Positions 6,499 to 12,570 of a stretch of 12,581 nucleotides of DNA are shown in pieces. Positions within the stretch are counted from its first letter, which is position 1. Each line of letters begins with the position of its first letter. Both the position numbers and the translations under genes were made by a program. Origin of the DNA: an uncultured Blautia sp. (GTDB lineage Bacteria > Bacillota > Clostridia > Lachnospirales > Lachnospiraceae); the NCBI RefSeq assembly GCF_937880195.1, contig NZ_CALFLA010000100.1:1-12581 (forward strand), read 5' to 3'. The notes under the pieces are model-generated. The model saw only the letters and a list, made by a program, of their open reading frames with translations. It did not search any database and was not told where the DNA came from.

Positions 6499-7122
6499 AT
6501 GATAAAAGTTGTGATCATTGATGATGATATTTTTGTTTCTGGAGCGCTGAAAACCATCCTGGAATCCAGCGGCGATATTACTATTCCTGCCACAGGATGC
6601 GATGGAAAAGAAGCTCTGGAATTATATAAGAAATACAGACCGGACGTCCTTCTTATGGACATCCGTATGAAAGAAGTCAGCGGACTGGATGCTTCTGCCG
6701 CTGTTTTAAAAGAATTTCCAAAAGCAAATATACTTCTGCTTACTACCTTTTCTGACGACGAGTATATTGTGCAGGCGCTGAAGCTGGGCGCAAGGGGCTA
6801 TCTTTTGAAACAGGATTATGCAAGCCTTCTTCCAGCCCTTCGTGCCGTACACTCAGGACAGACGGTTTTTGGACATGAAATCGTATCAAAAATCCCTGAC
6901 CTGCTTCACTCCGGTTCTTCCTTTCGTTATGAAGACTATGATATCAGCGAAAGAGAACTTGAGATCATCCGCCTGATCGCAGACGGCCTCAGCAACAAAG
7001 AGATTGCCTCCAGGCTTTATCTCAGCGAAGGCACTGTCCGCAATTATTTAAGTACGATCCTGGATAAACTGAATCTCCGGGATCGCACCCAGGTAGCTGT
7101 CTTTTATTACAAGAACCGTTAG
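6499..7122 (+). CDS. NarL/LuxR-family response regulator, DesR/LnrK-like (207 aa)
   Basis: The receiver domain (about 1-118) retains the acidic pocket Asp8-Asp10, phosphoacceptor Asp54 in LLMDIRM, the switch threonine at 82 or 83 and Lys104. A short linker leads to a LuxR-type helix-turn-helix (about 147-207) reading ISERELEIIRLIADGLSNKE and then EGTVRNYLSTILDKL. It is the cognate partner of the kinase encoded immediately upstream and most likely binds the dyads at 5260-5295 to activate the exporter. AGGAG at 6483-6487 inside the kinase gene serves as its ribosome binding site. Its stop codon overlaps the stop codon of the convergent acetyltransferase gene, leaving no intergenic terminator. 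Confidence 0.95.
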   Translation: MIKVVIIDDDIFVSGALKTILESSGDITIPATGCDGKEALELYKKYRPDVLLMDIRMKEVSGLDASAAVLKEFPKANILLLTTFSDDEYIVQALKLGARGYLLKQDYASLLPALRAVHSGQTVFGHEIVSKIPDLLHSGSSFRYEDYDISERELEIIRLIADGLSNKEIASRLYLSEGTVRNYLSTILDKLNLRDRTQVAVFYYKNR

Positions 7123-7631
7123 ATTTCTCTGGCCATTTCATGCCAGATCTCACCGCCCCAGGAGGACTGGGAAATCCCCAGATCCTGAAAACCAAATTTC
7201 TGATACATGGCCACTTTTTCTTCCAGGCATGTGAGTATCAACTGTTTGCGATGCTTTTCCTTTTCCCGCTGCGCATACCGCTCAACCAAACTTCCTGCAA
7301 TCCCCTGCCTCCTGTACTCTGGCAGTACGGCAAGACCTGTCAGCATAATATTTTTTCCATTTGGATCATGAAGAGAAGCATCTGTAAAAAACTCATCTCT
7401 CAGATGCTCTTCCTCTGTGGCAAGCCCATTTAGAAATCCTGCTATCTTTCCGTTATTTTTGTCCACAGCCACAAGAAAAATATCTGCCGCCGCCTGGATT
7501 CTCTCTTTCATAAATCTGGGCGCACAGGCTTCATTTGGCGGAAAACATTTCTGTTCCACCATTGCCGCTTCCTCTGATTCCTCAATTCGTATGTTTCGAA
7601 ATTCAAATCCTTTTTCTATCTCTTTATTCAT
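7119..7631 (-). CDS. GNAT N-acetyltransferase, arylalkylamine (AANAT)-like (170 aa)
   Basis: This is a single GNAT domain. The acetyl-CoA-binding motif A is LTGLAVLPEYRRQGIAGSL (about 97-115, with RRQGIA as the pyrophosphate loop), and motif B is MYQKFGFQDLG near 142-152. The N-terminal pattern CFPPNEA and the later LHDPNG are typical of the serotonin/arylalkylamine N-acetyltransferase branch, so an amine acceptor is likely but not proven. A longer reading frame opens at 7697. I prefer ATG at 7631, where the GNAT fold begins and GGAAAG is correctly spaced; the longer form would run 41 bases back into the upstream gene. It is the last gene of a three-gene operon and ends tail-to-tail with the response regulator. 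Confidence 0.88.
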   Translation of the reverse strand: MNKEIEKGFEFRNIRIEESEEAAMVEQKCFPPNEACAPRFMKERIQAAADIFLVAVDKNNGKIAGFLNGLATEEEHLRDEFFTDASLHDPNGKNIMLTGLAVLPEYRRQGIAGSLVERYAQREKEKHRKQLILTCLEEKVAMYQKFGFQDLGISQSSWGGEIWHEMAREI

Positions 7632-7656
7632 AAATTTCTTTCCTTTTTCCACAGAT

Positions 7657-7866
7657 TTATTCTCCAAGGATCGCGTCTTCCACAGCTTCCGACGCATCCT
7701 CCAAAGCGTCCAGCGCTTCTGTCAGTCTGTCTGCCCTGGCCTCGTCCTTATCTTCATATTCCGCCAGCGCCTCTGCAAGCTGATCCTTCAGCTTTTTTAA
7801 TTGTTTTCTGATTTCTTCAAGATTTTTTGGAGTTTCCTCTTCTGTGAAATTTCTGATTTTTGTCAT
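7657..7866 (-). CDS. Small acidic coiled-coil protein of unknown function (69 aa)
   Basis: I do not recognise a named family. The protein is almost entirely charged and helical. Heptad-like spacing runs from about residue 14 to 66 (EEIRKQLKKLKDQLAEALAE, then a second acidic helix ending EDAILGE), separated by an Asp-rich turn near 38-42. That suggests a helical hairpin. It has no cysteine, no signal peptide and no membrane segment. The start ATG at 7866 has AGGAAAGGAA upstream and lies three bases after the stop of the 332-residue gene, so expression is tightly coupled to it. Its reality is supported by spacing, ribosome binding site and a biased amphipathic composition unlikely from a chance frame. 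Confidence 0.75.
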   Translation of the reverse strand: MTKIRNFTEEETPKNLEEIRKQLKKLKDQLAEALAEYEDKDEARADRLTEALDALEDASEAVEDAILGE

Positions 7867-7869
7867 GGT

Positions 7870-8868
7870 TTATTCCTTTCCTATAGTCTCTACTTCTACA
7901 ATACGGTTTCTGCCATTTCTTTTCCAGACCATTAAATGAATTTGATATTCTACAGAATCTTTCACATAAAGAAAAGGCTCTTCCTTTAACATTCTTACCT
8001 GGAATCCTTTTAATTCCAGCTCCTTTTTTCGTGCCATGGCTCTCTTTTGAAGATTTTGGATCCTCTCTGCTTCCTGCTGCTGGAAATCGCCTTTTGCAGA
8101 TTCCCCCTTCCCAAAATCTCTGTCCGGGTACACAGACGCCGCCTGAGCCAGCTTCCTGTCAATCAGATCCGTTACTTTTCCATGGGAAACCCGGTGAAGC
8201 ATCCATGCAATATGCTTTGCGATCCACTTTGAGGGAAAACGAGAATACAGCCTGAGCCATACCCTCAGACTTTTGTCTCCGGCTTCTTCCGAAAGCTGAT
8301 CCATAAATTCCAGGGCTTCTTCTGATACCTGCCACCAGCCGCAGGAGGGAACCAGATATTTTTCTGAAACAGCCGGATAACAACAAAAATTTAACGGCGG
8401 AAATTCTGCCAAATAAGAAATCTGCCTTTCTTCCTCCGTACAAAAATCCTCGCCCAGATATTCTCTTTTGTCCCAAAGAATCGCAAGCCTGTACTCCAAC
8501 TGTCTTAGATATTCATAGCCTTCCACCCAGAAATGCCCGGTATTTCCATAATTAAATAAATGAGTTTCCAGCACAAGCTCCTGAAAAAATATGGTACATA
8601 CTGATTTTCCCTGACGCACTACCAGCACATATTGACTTCCATCCTTATTTAACTCTGCCTGCAGCTCTCCCTGAAAATCCGGCTCATAACTCCCAGTCAT
8701 TCTTGCCTTACAAAAAACAAGGAAACTTTCCACAGCGTCATTCATCAGATATACCAGTCTGATATCTCCTGCCTTCTCCTCTTCTGAAAAAATAAGCTCA
8801 AACTGTCCCTGTGAAACCAGAATCTTCAGCTTCTCATATTCTTCTTTAAATGGGATTTCTTTTTCCAT
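7870..8868 (-). CDS. Unrecognised 332-residue cytosolic protein
   Basis: The protein has no signal peptide or membrane segment. The N-terminal half (1-150) looks like an alpha/beta fold with mixed strands. The middle is rich in aromatic and cysteine residues (NFCCYPAVSEKYLVPSCGWW near 160-180). A helical region follows, with a basic-acidic helix (about 265-290) and a short beta-rich end (about 295-328). It resembles the Firmicute-restricted uncharacterised DUF proteins common in Lachnospiraceae, but I cannot assign one with confidence, and no catalytic motif is recognisable. The start ATG is preceded by AAAGGAAAG. It heads the operon with the small coiled-coil protein (gap of three bases) and the GNAT enzyme, so a joint process is likely but unknown. 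A repeated palindromic element lies immediately upstream of its start codon. Confidence 0.75.
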   Translation of the reverse strand: MEKEIPFKEEYEKLKILVSQGQFELIFSEEEKAGDIRLVYLMNDAVESFLVFCKARMTGSYEPDFQGELQAELNKDGSQYVLVVRQGKSVCTIFFQELVLETHLFNYGNTGHFWVEGYEYLRQLEYRLAILWDKREYLGEDFCTEEERQISYLAEFPPLNFCCYPAVSEKYLVPSCGWWQVSEEALEFMDQLSEEAGDKSLRVWLRLYSRFPSKWIAKHIAWMLHRVSHGKVTDLIDRKLAQAASVYPDRDFGKGESAKGDFQQQEAERIQNLQKRAMARKKELELKGFQVRMLKEEPFLYVKDSVEYQIHLMVWKRNGRNRIVEVETIGKE

Positions 8869-8884
8869 GGTTCACTTTCCTTTA

Positions 8885-8951
8885 TATAATCTTTCATATA
8901 CAACACAAGACATGATCTGTGCCGGATCAACACAAATCATGTCTTGAAATA
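8885..8951. repeat. Palindromic intergenic repeat, copy A
   Basis: The core is a hairpin of 16 positions with one mismatch: bases 8906-8921 pair with 8931-8946 around a 9-base loop. Its outer arms are CAAGACATG and CATGTCTTG. The first 36 bases match copy B (12373-12440) at 33 positions, and the last 14 bases are identical, including flanks outside the stem. It fills the gap between the S-component stop (8959) and the next minus-strand gene (start 8868). No clean U-run follows the stem on either strand, so it is not a standard terminator. Confidence 0.8.
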
Positions 8952-8958
8952 CAGGACT

Positions 8959-9462
8959 TCATCCCCTGCAGTAATCAATCCTGGTCAGAATGTAATGTAA
9001 TGGTTTAAACAGCAGCAGACACAGAATAACATTTCCAATACAGTGAGTAATATCACTTGGAATACCAGCAATCCAGTATGCAAACGCTCCGGAAGGACCA
9101 CTGATAAAGAAATATGGAATACTGCACAATGCTCCAAATGAAATCCCAAAAAGTCCAGATATGATACTCCAGAAGATAAACGAAGTCTGCTTTCTGAATG
9201 CAAGTGTTATCAGACACAAAACCGTCCACACATAGAGGTAATTAATCCACCATAAGCCAAATCCATACATAACACCTTCCAGAAAAACAAAGGCATACAC
9301 AACTGCAAAAACCTTTTTCCCTATTATCAATGTATACAAGATAAATAAAAGCGTTACCAGCTCAATATTGGGAAGAAAGCTTAATCCGACCTGGCTGATA
9401 AATACAATGGCTGCCATAACTCCCATTACAGCCAGATCCTTTATCTTAAGCTGGGTATTCAT
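8959..9462 (-). CDS. ECF transporter S component, probably for cobalamin or a precursor (167 aa)
   Basis: The protein is an integral membrane polypeptide with about six hydrophobic segments and the size and N-terminus (KIKDLAVMGVMAAIVFI) typical of substrate-specific ECF components. The segment SGPSGAFAYWIAGIPSDITH near 121-140 resembles the substrate-side loop of such proteins. The start is ATG at 9462, which shares its A with the TGA stop of the DUF4430 gene (TGATG), so translation is coupled. The frame is open back to 9567, but that portion overlaps the upstream gene. The cobalamin riboswitch upstream points to vitamin B12 or a corrinoid as cargo. No EcfA/EcfA'/EcfT energising genes are present, so it would use a shared module encoded elsewhere. 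The substrate assignment rests on the riboswitch, not on binding residues. Confidence 0.82.
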   Translation of the reverse strand: MNTQLKIKDLAVMGVMAAIVFISQVGLSFLPNIELVTLLFILYTLIIGKKVFAVVYAFVFLEGVMYGFGLWWINYLYVWTVLCLITLAFRKQTSFIFWSIISGLFGISFGALCSIPYFFISGPSGAFAYWIAGIPSDITHCIGNVILCLLLFKPLHYILTRIDYCRG

Positions 9463-9857
9463 CAATATCCCTCTGTCAAAGTAAGTTCGTACTGCTCTCC
9501 ATCCTGGATTGGAGTCTGGTCTGCAGACGTATTCACCTGCTCTCCATCCTTTGTAATGCACCACCACTGCTGTTTGGAATCATCGGCTTTTACATTATTT
9601 ACAGTAGTAATAAATATACCATACTGTCCTTTTTCGCCCTCAATCAGTTTATTGGCCTCAAGAACTTCTCCAAGATACTGAGCGTCTGTCTGATAGGTAA
9701 ATACCTCTTCTCCTTTATCAAGGGCAGATACTTTCACAGTAATTTCTTTGCTTCCCTCCGTAGTGCCGGGTTTAAATTTCATGTACAGAAGTCCGGCAGC
9801 TGCCATAACTACAATAAGAGCAATCACAGCAATCATTGTTGTTTTTTTGTTTTTCAT
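9462..9857 (-). CDS. Membrane-anchored DUF4430 protein, transcobalamin-like domain (131 aa)
   Basis: A short basic N-terminus (MKNKK) precedes one hydrophobic segment (about 8-25). There is no lipobox cysteine, so it should be a membrane-tethered protein facing outwards. Residues about 38-131 form a beta-rich domain ending with WWCITKDGEQVNTSADQTPI and QDGEQYELTLTEGY. This tryptophan/strand pattern is characteristic of DUF4430, a domain related to the C-terminal beta domain of intrinsic factor and transcobalamin. ATG at 9857 is preceded by AAAGGAGAG; upstream in-frame codons to 9896 lack a ribosome binding site. Lying between a cobalamin riboswitch and an S component, it probably captures corrinoid for delivery to the transporter. 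That role is an inference from family and context. Confidence 0.85.
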   Translation of the reverse strand: MKNKKTTMIAVIALIVVMAAAGLLYMKFKPGTTEGSKEITVKVSALDKGEEVFTYQTDAQYLGEVLEANKLIEGEKGQYGIFITTVNNVKADDSKQQWWCITKDGEQVNTSADQTPIQDGEQYELTLTEGY

Positions 9858-9884
9858 TTTCTCTCCTTTCGTAAAACAGACATA

Positions 9885-9904
9885 AAAAACAGACATCCGT
9901 TTTT
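9885..9904 (-). terminator. Possible expression platform of the B12 riboswitch
   Basis: On the minus strand AAAAACGG pairs with CTGTTTTT (one G-U pair) around the loop ATGT, between the riboswitch 3' end and the DUF4430 start codon. The U-run forms the 3' arm of the stem, so it is a weak terminator. Control of translation through the AAAGGAGAG site near 9861-9869 is an alternative. An 11-bp direct repeat (9873-9883 and 9886-9896) covers part of it. Confidence 0.3.
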
Positions 9905-9934
9905 ATCCATCGAATGATCCTTATTCATAAAGAC

Positions 9935-10085
9935 AAAAAGTATTCTGACTTAAGCCAAATTCTTTCCTACTAAAGCTCCTTCCCGAAATTATTCAGTGGC
10001 ACAGCTTGTTCGTTGCTTTCACAGCAGGGATAAATCTGTTCTGGATTCTCACCAGATTCGCATTTTGTCCTCATGTTTCAGATAT
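9935..10085 (-). ncRNA. Cobalamin (adenosylcobalamin-class) riboswitch
   Basis: Read leftwards, the region contains the conserved cobalamin aptamer blocks in the right order: GGTGAGAATCC at 10053-10043, then GCCACTG at 10000-9994, GGGAAGG at 9984-9978 and AGTCAGAATAC at 9950-9940. The GCCACTG-N9-GGGAAGG segment is the B12 box. Aptamer boundaries are approximate. The riboswitch lies in the 5' leader of the DUF4430/S-component operon and should reduce its expression when cobalamin is plentiful. The 346-base gap between coding genes (9858-10203) is otherwise filled by the promoter and the putative expression platform. Confidence 0.93.
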
Positions 10086-10135
10086 CTTGTTTTTTATAAA
10101 GTTATTTGAAATATAAATACATTTCAGGTAATTTT

Positions 10136-10164
10136 ATCCTATCATAGGGCATCTGCATTGTCAA
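10136..10164 (-). promoter_or_regulatory. Promoter of the B12 riboswitch operon
   Basis: Reading leftwards, a perfect TTGACA (10164-10159) is followed after 17 bases by TAGGAT (10141-10136), which matches the -10 consensus at four of six positions. Transcription would start near 10129, about 45 bases ahead of the riboswitch aptamer, giving a leader of about 270 bases. This separates the operon from the isomerase gene that ends at 10204. Confidence 0.6.
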
Positions 10165-10203
10165 CGAAAATACCCCTTTCTGCCAGCCTGTCAAAGGCTT
10201 TCA

Positions 10204-10959
10204 TTACTGTTCACTGCGTTCACAGCAATAAGCAACGGCCTTCTCTATATCTTCCACAGTATTGCATTCTATGGTGCAATCCATATCCGCTTTTTTGCAA
10301 AGCGTTTTCAAAATCTCATCACAGGGAGCGTTTCCCTCTCCCGGCGGAAGATGGCTGTCCCTGTCCCCTGCATTATCATGGACATGAATGTGACGGATAT
10401 AGGGAAAAAGCGTTTCCGCCCATTCTTTGCCATTTACTTGCGAAAAACAGTTTGCATGGCCTATGTCAAAGCATATCCCAAAAGAAGGATGCAAAATTTT
10501 TTCTGCCACGTTCATCAAAGGTTCCGGCAACGGGTCCATTACATTTTCCATAAGGATTTCTACAGAATCATCCTTGTCATCCAAAAAACGATTATAAAAA
10601 TCCGCCATTCTCTGAGCCCATCCTGTAAGGAAATAGACAGAAGGAATAAAACCGCTGTGCAGGATCAGCTTCCTGGCTCCAAGCTCCTTTGCCCCACGAT
10701 ATGCCTGCTCGTACCTGGTCTGTGTAGCCTTGACTACCAGACTGTCATAGGCCATAGGATTCAGGTCGAGAAACGGCCCATGAAGGATAAGCTCCTGGCA
10801 GTTCATATATTCCAGACGCTTTTTGTAATTTCTCATGGTCCCCTCAAAATCATCCAGATTTTCCGCCACAGAAAACTCTATACTTTCTATTCCTGCCCCT
10901 GTCCTGGCAGTAAGCGCTTTCATTTTTTCATCTTCGATCAAATGACTGATATAGATCAT
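10204..10959 (-). CDS. Sugar phosphate isomerase/epimerase-like TIM-barrel protein (251 aa)
   Basis: The protein has the xylose-isomerase-like / AP-endonuclease-2 TIM-barrel pattern. There are repeated strand ends carrying metal ligands: ELILHGPF (about 56-63), KLILHSGF (97-104), ILMENV with Glu138, GICFDIGHANCF with Asp165 and His168, and IRHIHVHDNAGDRDSHLPPG (188-207). ECN near 231-233 offers the last acid. A divalent-metal-dependent isomerase, epimerase or endonuclease-type reaction is likely, but members act on many substrates and I cannot specify one. It is shorter than typical endonuclease IV (about 280 residues). ATG at 10959 is preceded by GAGAGGG and lies 15 bases after the CNNM gene, so the two are cotranscribed. 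The C-terminus ends in a short tail without unusual features. Confidence 0.87.
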   Translation of the reverse strand: MIYISHLIEDEKMKALTARTGAGIESIEFSVAENLDDFEGTMRNYKKRLEYMNCQELILHGPFLDLNPMAYDSLVVKATQTRYEQAYRGAKELGARKLILHSGFIPSVYFLTGWAQRMADFYNRFLDDKDDSVEILMENVMDPLPEPLMNVAEKILHPSFGICFDIGHANCFSQVNGKEWAETLFPYIRHIHVHDNAGDRDSHLPPGEGNAPCDEILKTLCKKADMDCTIECNTVEDIEKAVAYCCERSEQ

Positions 10960-10974
10960 TTCTTATTTCCCTCT

Positions 10975-12339
10975 CTACCTGCGGCTGCTTTCTTCTATTT
11001 TTACTTCTGCATCCTTCTCTTCTTTTGCAGAAATTTTAATTTCCGCCTTCTCGATCTGGTGATCTTTTACACTGCTGATATGTACCTGGATATCCTGGAT
11101 CTTAAGGTTAATATCCTGCTCTCCGTCTTCCGGTATTCTTCCCAGTTCCTCAAACACAAGACCTGTAAAAGTATCAAATTCCGCAGATGCAATTTCCACA
11201 TTCAAAGCCGCTTCTATGTCTTCCAGCTCTACATTTCCCTTTACCTGCCATGTATTCTCATTCACTTTTTCAATATAGGGATCATCGTTTTTGTATTCCA
11301 AAGGCTCGTCCTCCAGATCCCCCACAAGCTCTTCGATCAGATCATACAAAGTAACGATTCCTGTCATTCCTCCGTACTCGTCAATAATGATAGCCATGGA
11401 TTTTTTATTTGCTTTCATGTTTTTAAACAAAACGTCCGCCTTTGTTGTTTCCAGGACAAAATATGCCGGATATACTGCTTTTTGAAGAACGTTTTCCCGA
11501 CTTTTATCTTCCAGGCGGAAGTAATCCTTTGCATTTAACACTCCAACTACGTTATCCGGCGATCCGTCACAAACAGGATAACGAGTATGGCGGCTGTTAT
11601 GGATCGTTTCCGCCCAGGAATCCATATTCTCTTCCATCCAAAGGATCGTTACGTCTGTTCGGTGCGTTGCAATGCTTTCCACCATAATATCGTTAAATTC
11701 AAATACATTCTGGATAAATTCCTTTTCCTGATGATCAATGGTTCCCTTTTCACTTCCCGCATCAACCATCATACGGATCTCTTCCTCACTTACCTTTTCT
11801 TCCTCCTCATTTGGGTCGATCCCACACAGGCGAAGAACAAGGTTTGTGGATATAGAAAGAAATGAAACAATGGGCTTAAATACAACAGAAATACCGCTTA
11901 CCAGCCCCGATATCCCCATTGCAAGCTGTTCCGGCTTTTTCATGGCGATCCGCTTCGGCACCAATTCTCCAAAAATCAGGGTAAAATATGACAGAACAAG
12001 AGTGATCACAATAACTGCTGCCGCATCCAGAGTCGCTCTTGGAATATTTACTCCCAGAGAAAGAATCCAGTCTACCAAAGGCTCCGAAAAGTTATCTGCC
12101 GCAAAAGCGCTTCCCAGAAAGCCAGAAAGGGTGATGGCAACCTGGATCGTAGCAAGAAACCTTGCCGGCTCTCTTGTTAAACGGAATAATCTTTTCGCCC
12201 TGGTATTTCCCTCTTCCGCCATACGTTCCAGCTTTGTTTCATTAATAGATAATACTGCGATTTCCGCGCTTGCAAAAACAGCGTTCAAAAAAATCAATAC
12301 AGCCTGTAACAATAACAAAAATATTAAAGAACTATTCAT
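10975..12339 (-). CDS. CNNM/CorC-HlyC family membrane transporter (454 aa)
   Basis: The domains are in the standard order. A DUF21/CNNM transmembrane domain (about 1-195) has membrane segments near 4-26, 60-82, 103-128 and 145-170 and the signature FGELVPKRIAMKKPE at 123-137. A pair of CBS domains follows (about 222-340), then a CorC_HlyC transporter-associated domain (about 355-430) and a short charged tail. Family members are linked to magnesium or other divalent cation efflux, although older annotation calls them haemolysins. The CBS region would sense nucleotides such as Mg-ATP. Length and motifs are normal and the protein looks intact. The ATG at 12339 has AAAGAGGT about nine bases upstream. 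The long leader contains repeat copy B and a tiny reading frame, but no recognisable magnesium M-box. Confidence 0.93.
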   Translation of the reverse strand: MNSSLIFLLLLQAVLIFLNAVFASAEIAVLSINETKLERMAEEGNTRAKRLFRLTREPARFLATIQVAITLSGFLGSAFAADNFSEPLVDWILSLGVNIPRATLDAAAVIVITLVLSYFTLIFGELVPKRIAMKKPEQLAMGISGLVSGISVVFKPIVSFLSISTNLVLRLCGIDPNEEEEKVSEEEIRMMVDAGSEKGTIDHQEKEFIQNVFEFNDIMVESIATHRTDVTILWMEENMDSWAETIHNSRHTRYPVCDGSPDNVVGVLNAKDYFRLEDKSRENVLQKAVYPAYFVLETTKADVLFKNMKANKKSMAIIIDEYGGMTGIVTLYDLIEELVGDLEDEPLEYKNDDPYIEKVNENTWQVKGNVELEDIEAALNVEIASAEFDTFTGLVFEELGRIPEDGEQDINLKIQDIQVHISSVKDHQIEKAEIKISAKEEKDAEVKIEESSRR

Positions 12340-12372
12340 ATGTCTTAACCTCTTTCAAAATAAAATCTTTTT

Positions 12373-12440
12373 TATAATCGTTTATATACAACACAAGACA
12401 TGACCTGTATATAAAAATACACAGACCATGTCTTGAAATA
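12373..12440. repeat. Palindromic intergenic repeat, copy B
   Basis: This is the second copy of the element at 8885-8951, in the same orientation. Nine outer base pairs (CAAGACATG at 12394-12402 with CATGTCTTG at 12427-12435) are identical to copy A. A two-base internal loop, four more pairs and a variable AT-rich loop follow. It begins 33 bases upstream of the CNNM start codon, inside the predicted leader transcript. The loop differs from copy A while arms and flanks are kept. Confidence 0.8.
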
Positions 12441-12444
12441 TATA

Positions 12445-12501
12445 TCATTCATTCAGATTATTATTTTGATTCGGGTCAGCGCAACTGTCGCTATCTTCCA
12501 T
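12445..12501 (-). CDS. Possible 18-residue leader peptide ahead of the CNNM operon
   Basis: The peptide would be MEDSDSCADPNQNNNLNE, strongly acidic and polar, with one cysteine. It is the first ATG downstream of a consensus promoter. ACAGGAGG lies upstream, but the distance to the ATG is about 13 bases, longer than ideal. The stop codon is followed almost directly by palindromic repeat copy B. It may be a real small protein, a leader peptide, the relic of a lost gene or a chance frame. Confidence 0.3.
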   Translation of the reverse strand: MEDSDSCADPNQNNNLNE

Positions 12502-12541
12502 TGTGATAATCGAACCTCCTGTAAAATATATAATGGTAATT

Positions 12542-12570
12542 ATTATATATTTTCCCACAAAAACAGTCAA
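12542..12570 (-). promoter_or_regulatory. Consensus sigma-A promoter for the CNNM/isomerase operon
   Basis: Reading leftwards, TTGACT (12570-12565) and a perfect TATAAT (12547-12542) are separated by exactly 17 bases. The transcript should start near 12535, giving a leader of roughly 195 bases. The -10 is embedded in a perfect 9-bp inverted repeat, ATATATAAT (12526-12534) and ATTATATAT (12542-12550), which may be an operator or simply AT-rich sequence. Confidence 0.75.

Noticed and set aside
8885..8951. Copy A as a plain intrinsic terminator for the S-component gene
   Set aside because: The stem is strong enough, but neither side has a U-run. The flanking sequence is shared with copy B, which is not downstream of a comparable gene, so a repeat is the better description.
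9463..9567. N-terminal extension of the S component
   Set aside because: The extra 35 residues are hydrophilic, lie wholly inside the DUF4430 gene and lack a ribosome binding site. The TGATG overlap supports ATG at 9462.
10351..11538. Long plus-strand reading frame of 395 codons
   Set aside because: It lies antisense to the well-supported isomerase and CNNM genes. Its translation is a disordered run rich in Phe, Cys, His and Ile with no domain, and it has no ribosome binding site.
11738..12403. Plus-strand reading frame of 221 codons
   Set aside because: It is antisense to the CNNM gene, where every domain on the opposite strand is intact. The plus-strand translation shows no family pattern.
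12340..12535. Magnesium M-box riboswitch in the CNNM leader
   Set aside because: I looked for the multi-helix M-box conserved blocks and found only the palindromic repeat and the tiny ORF.
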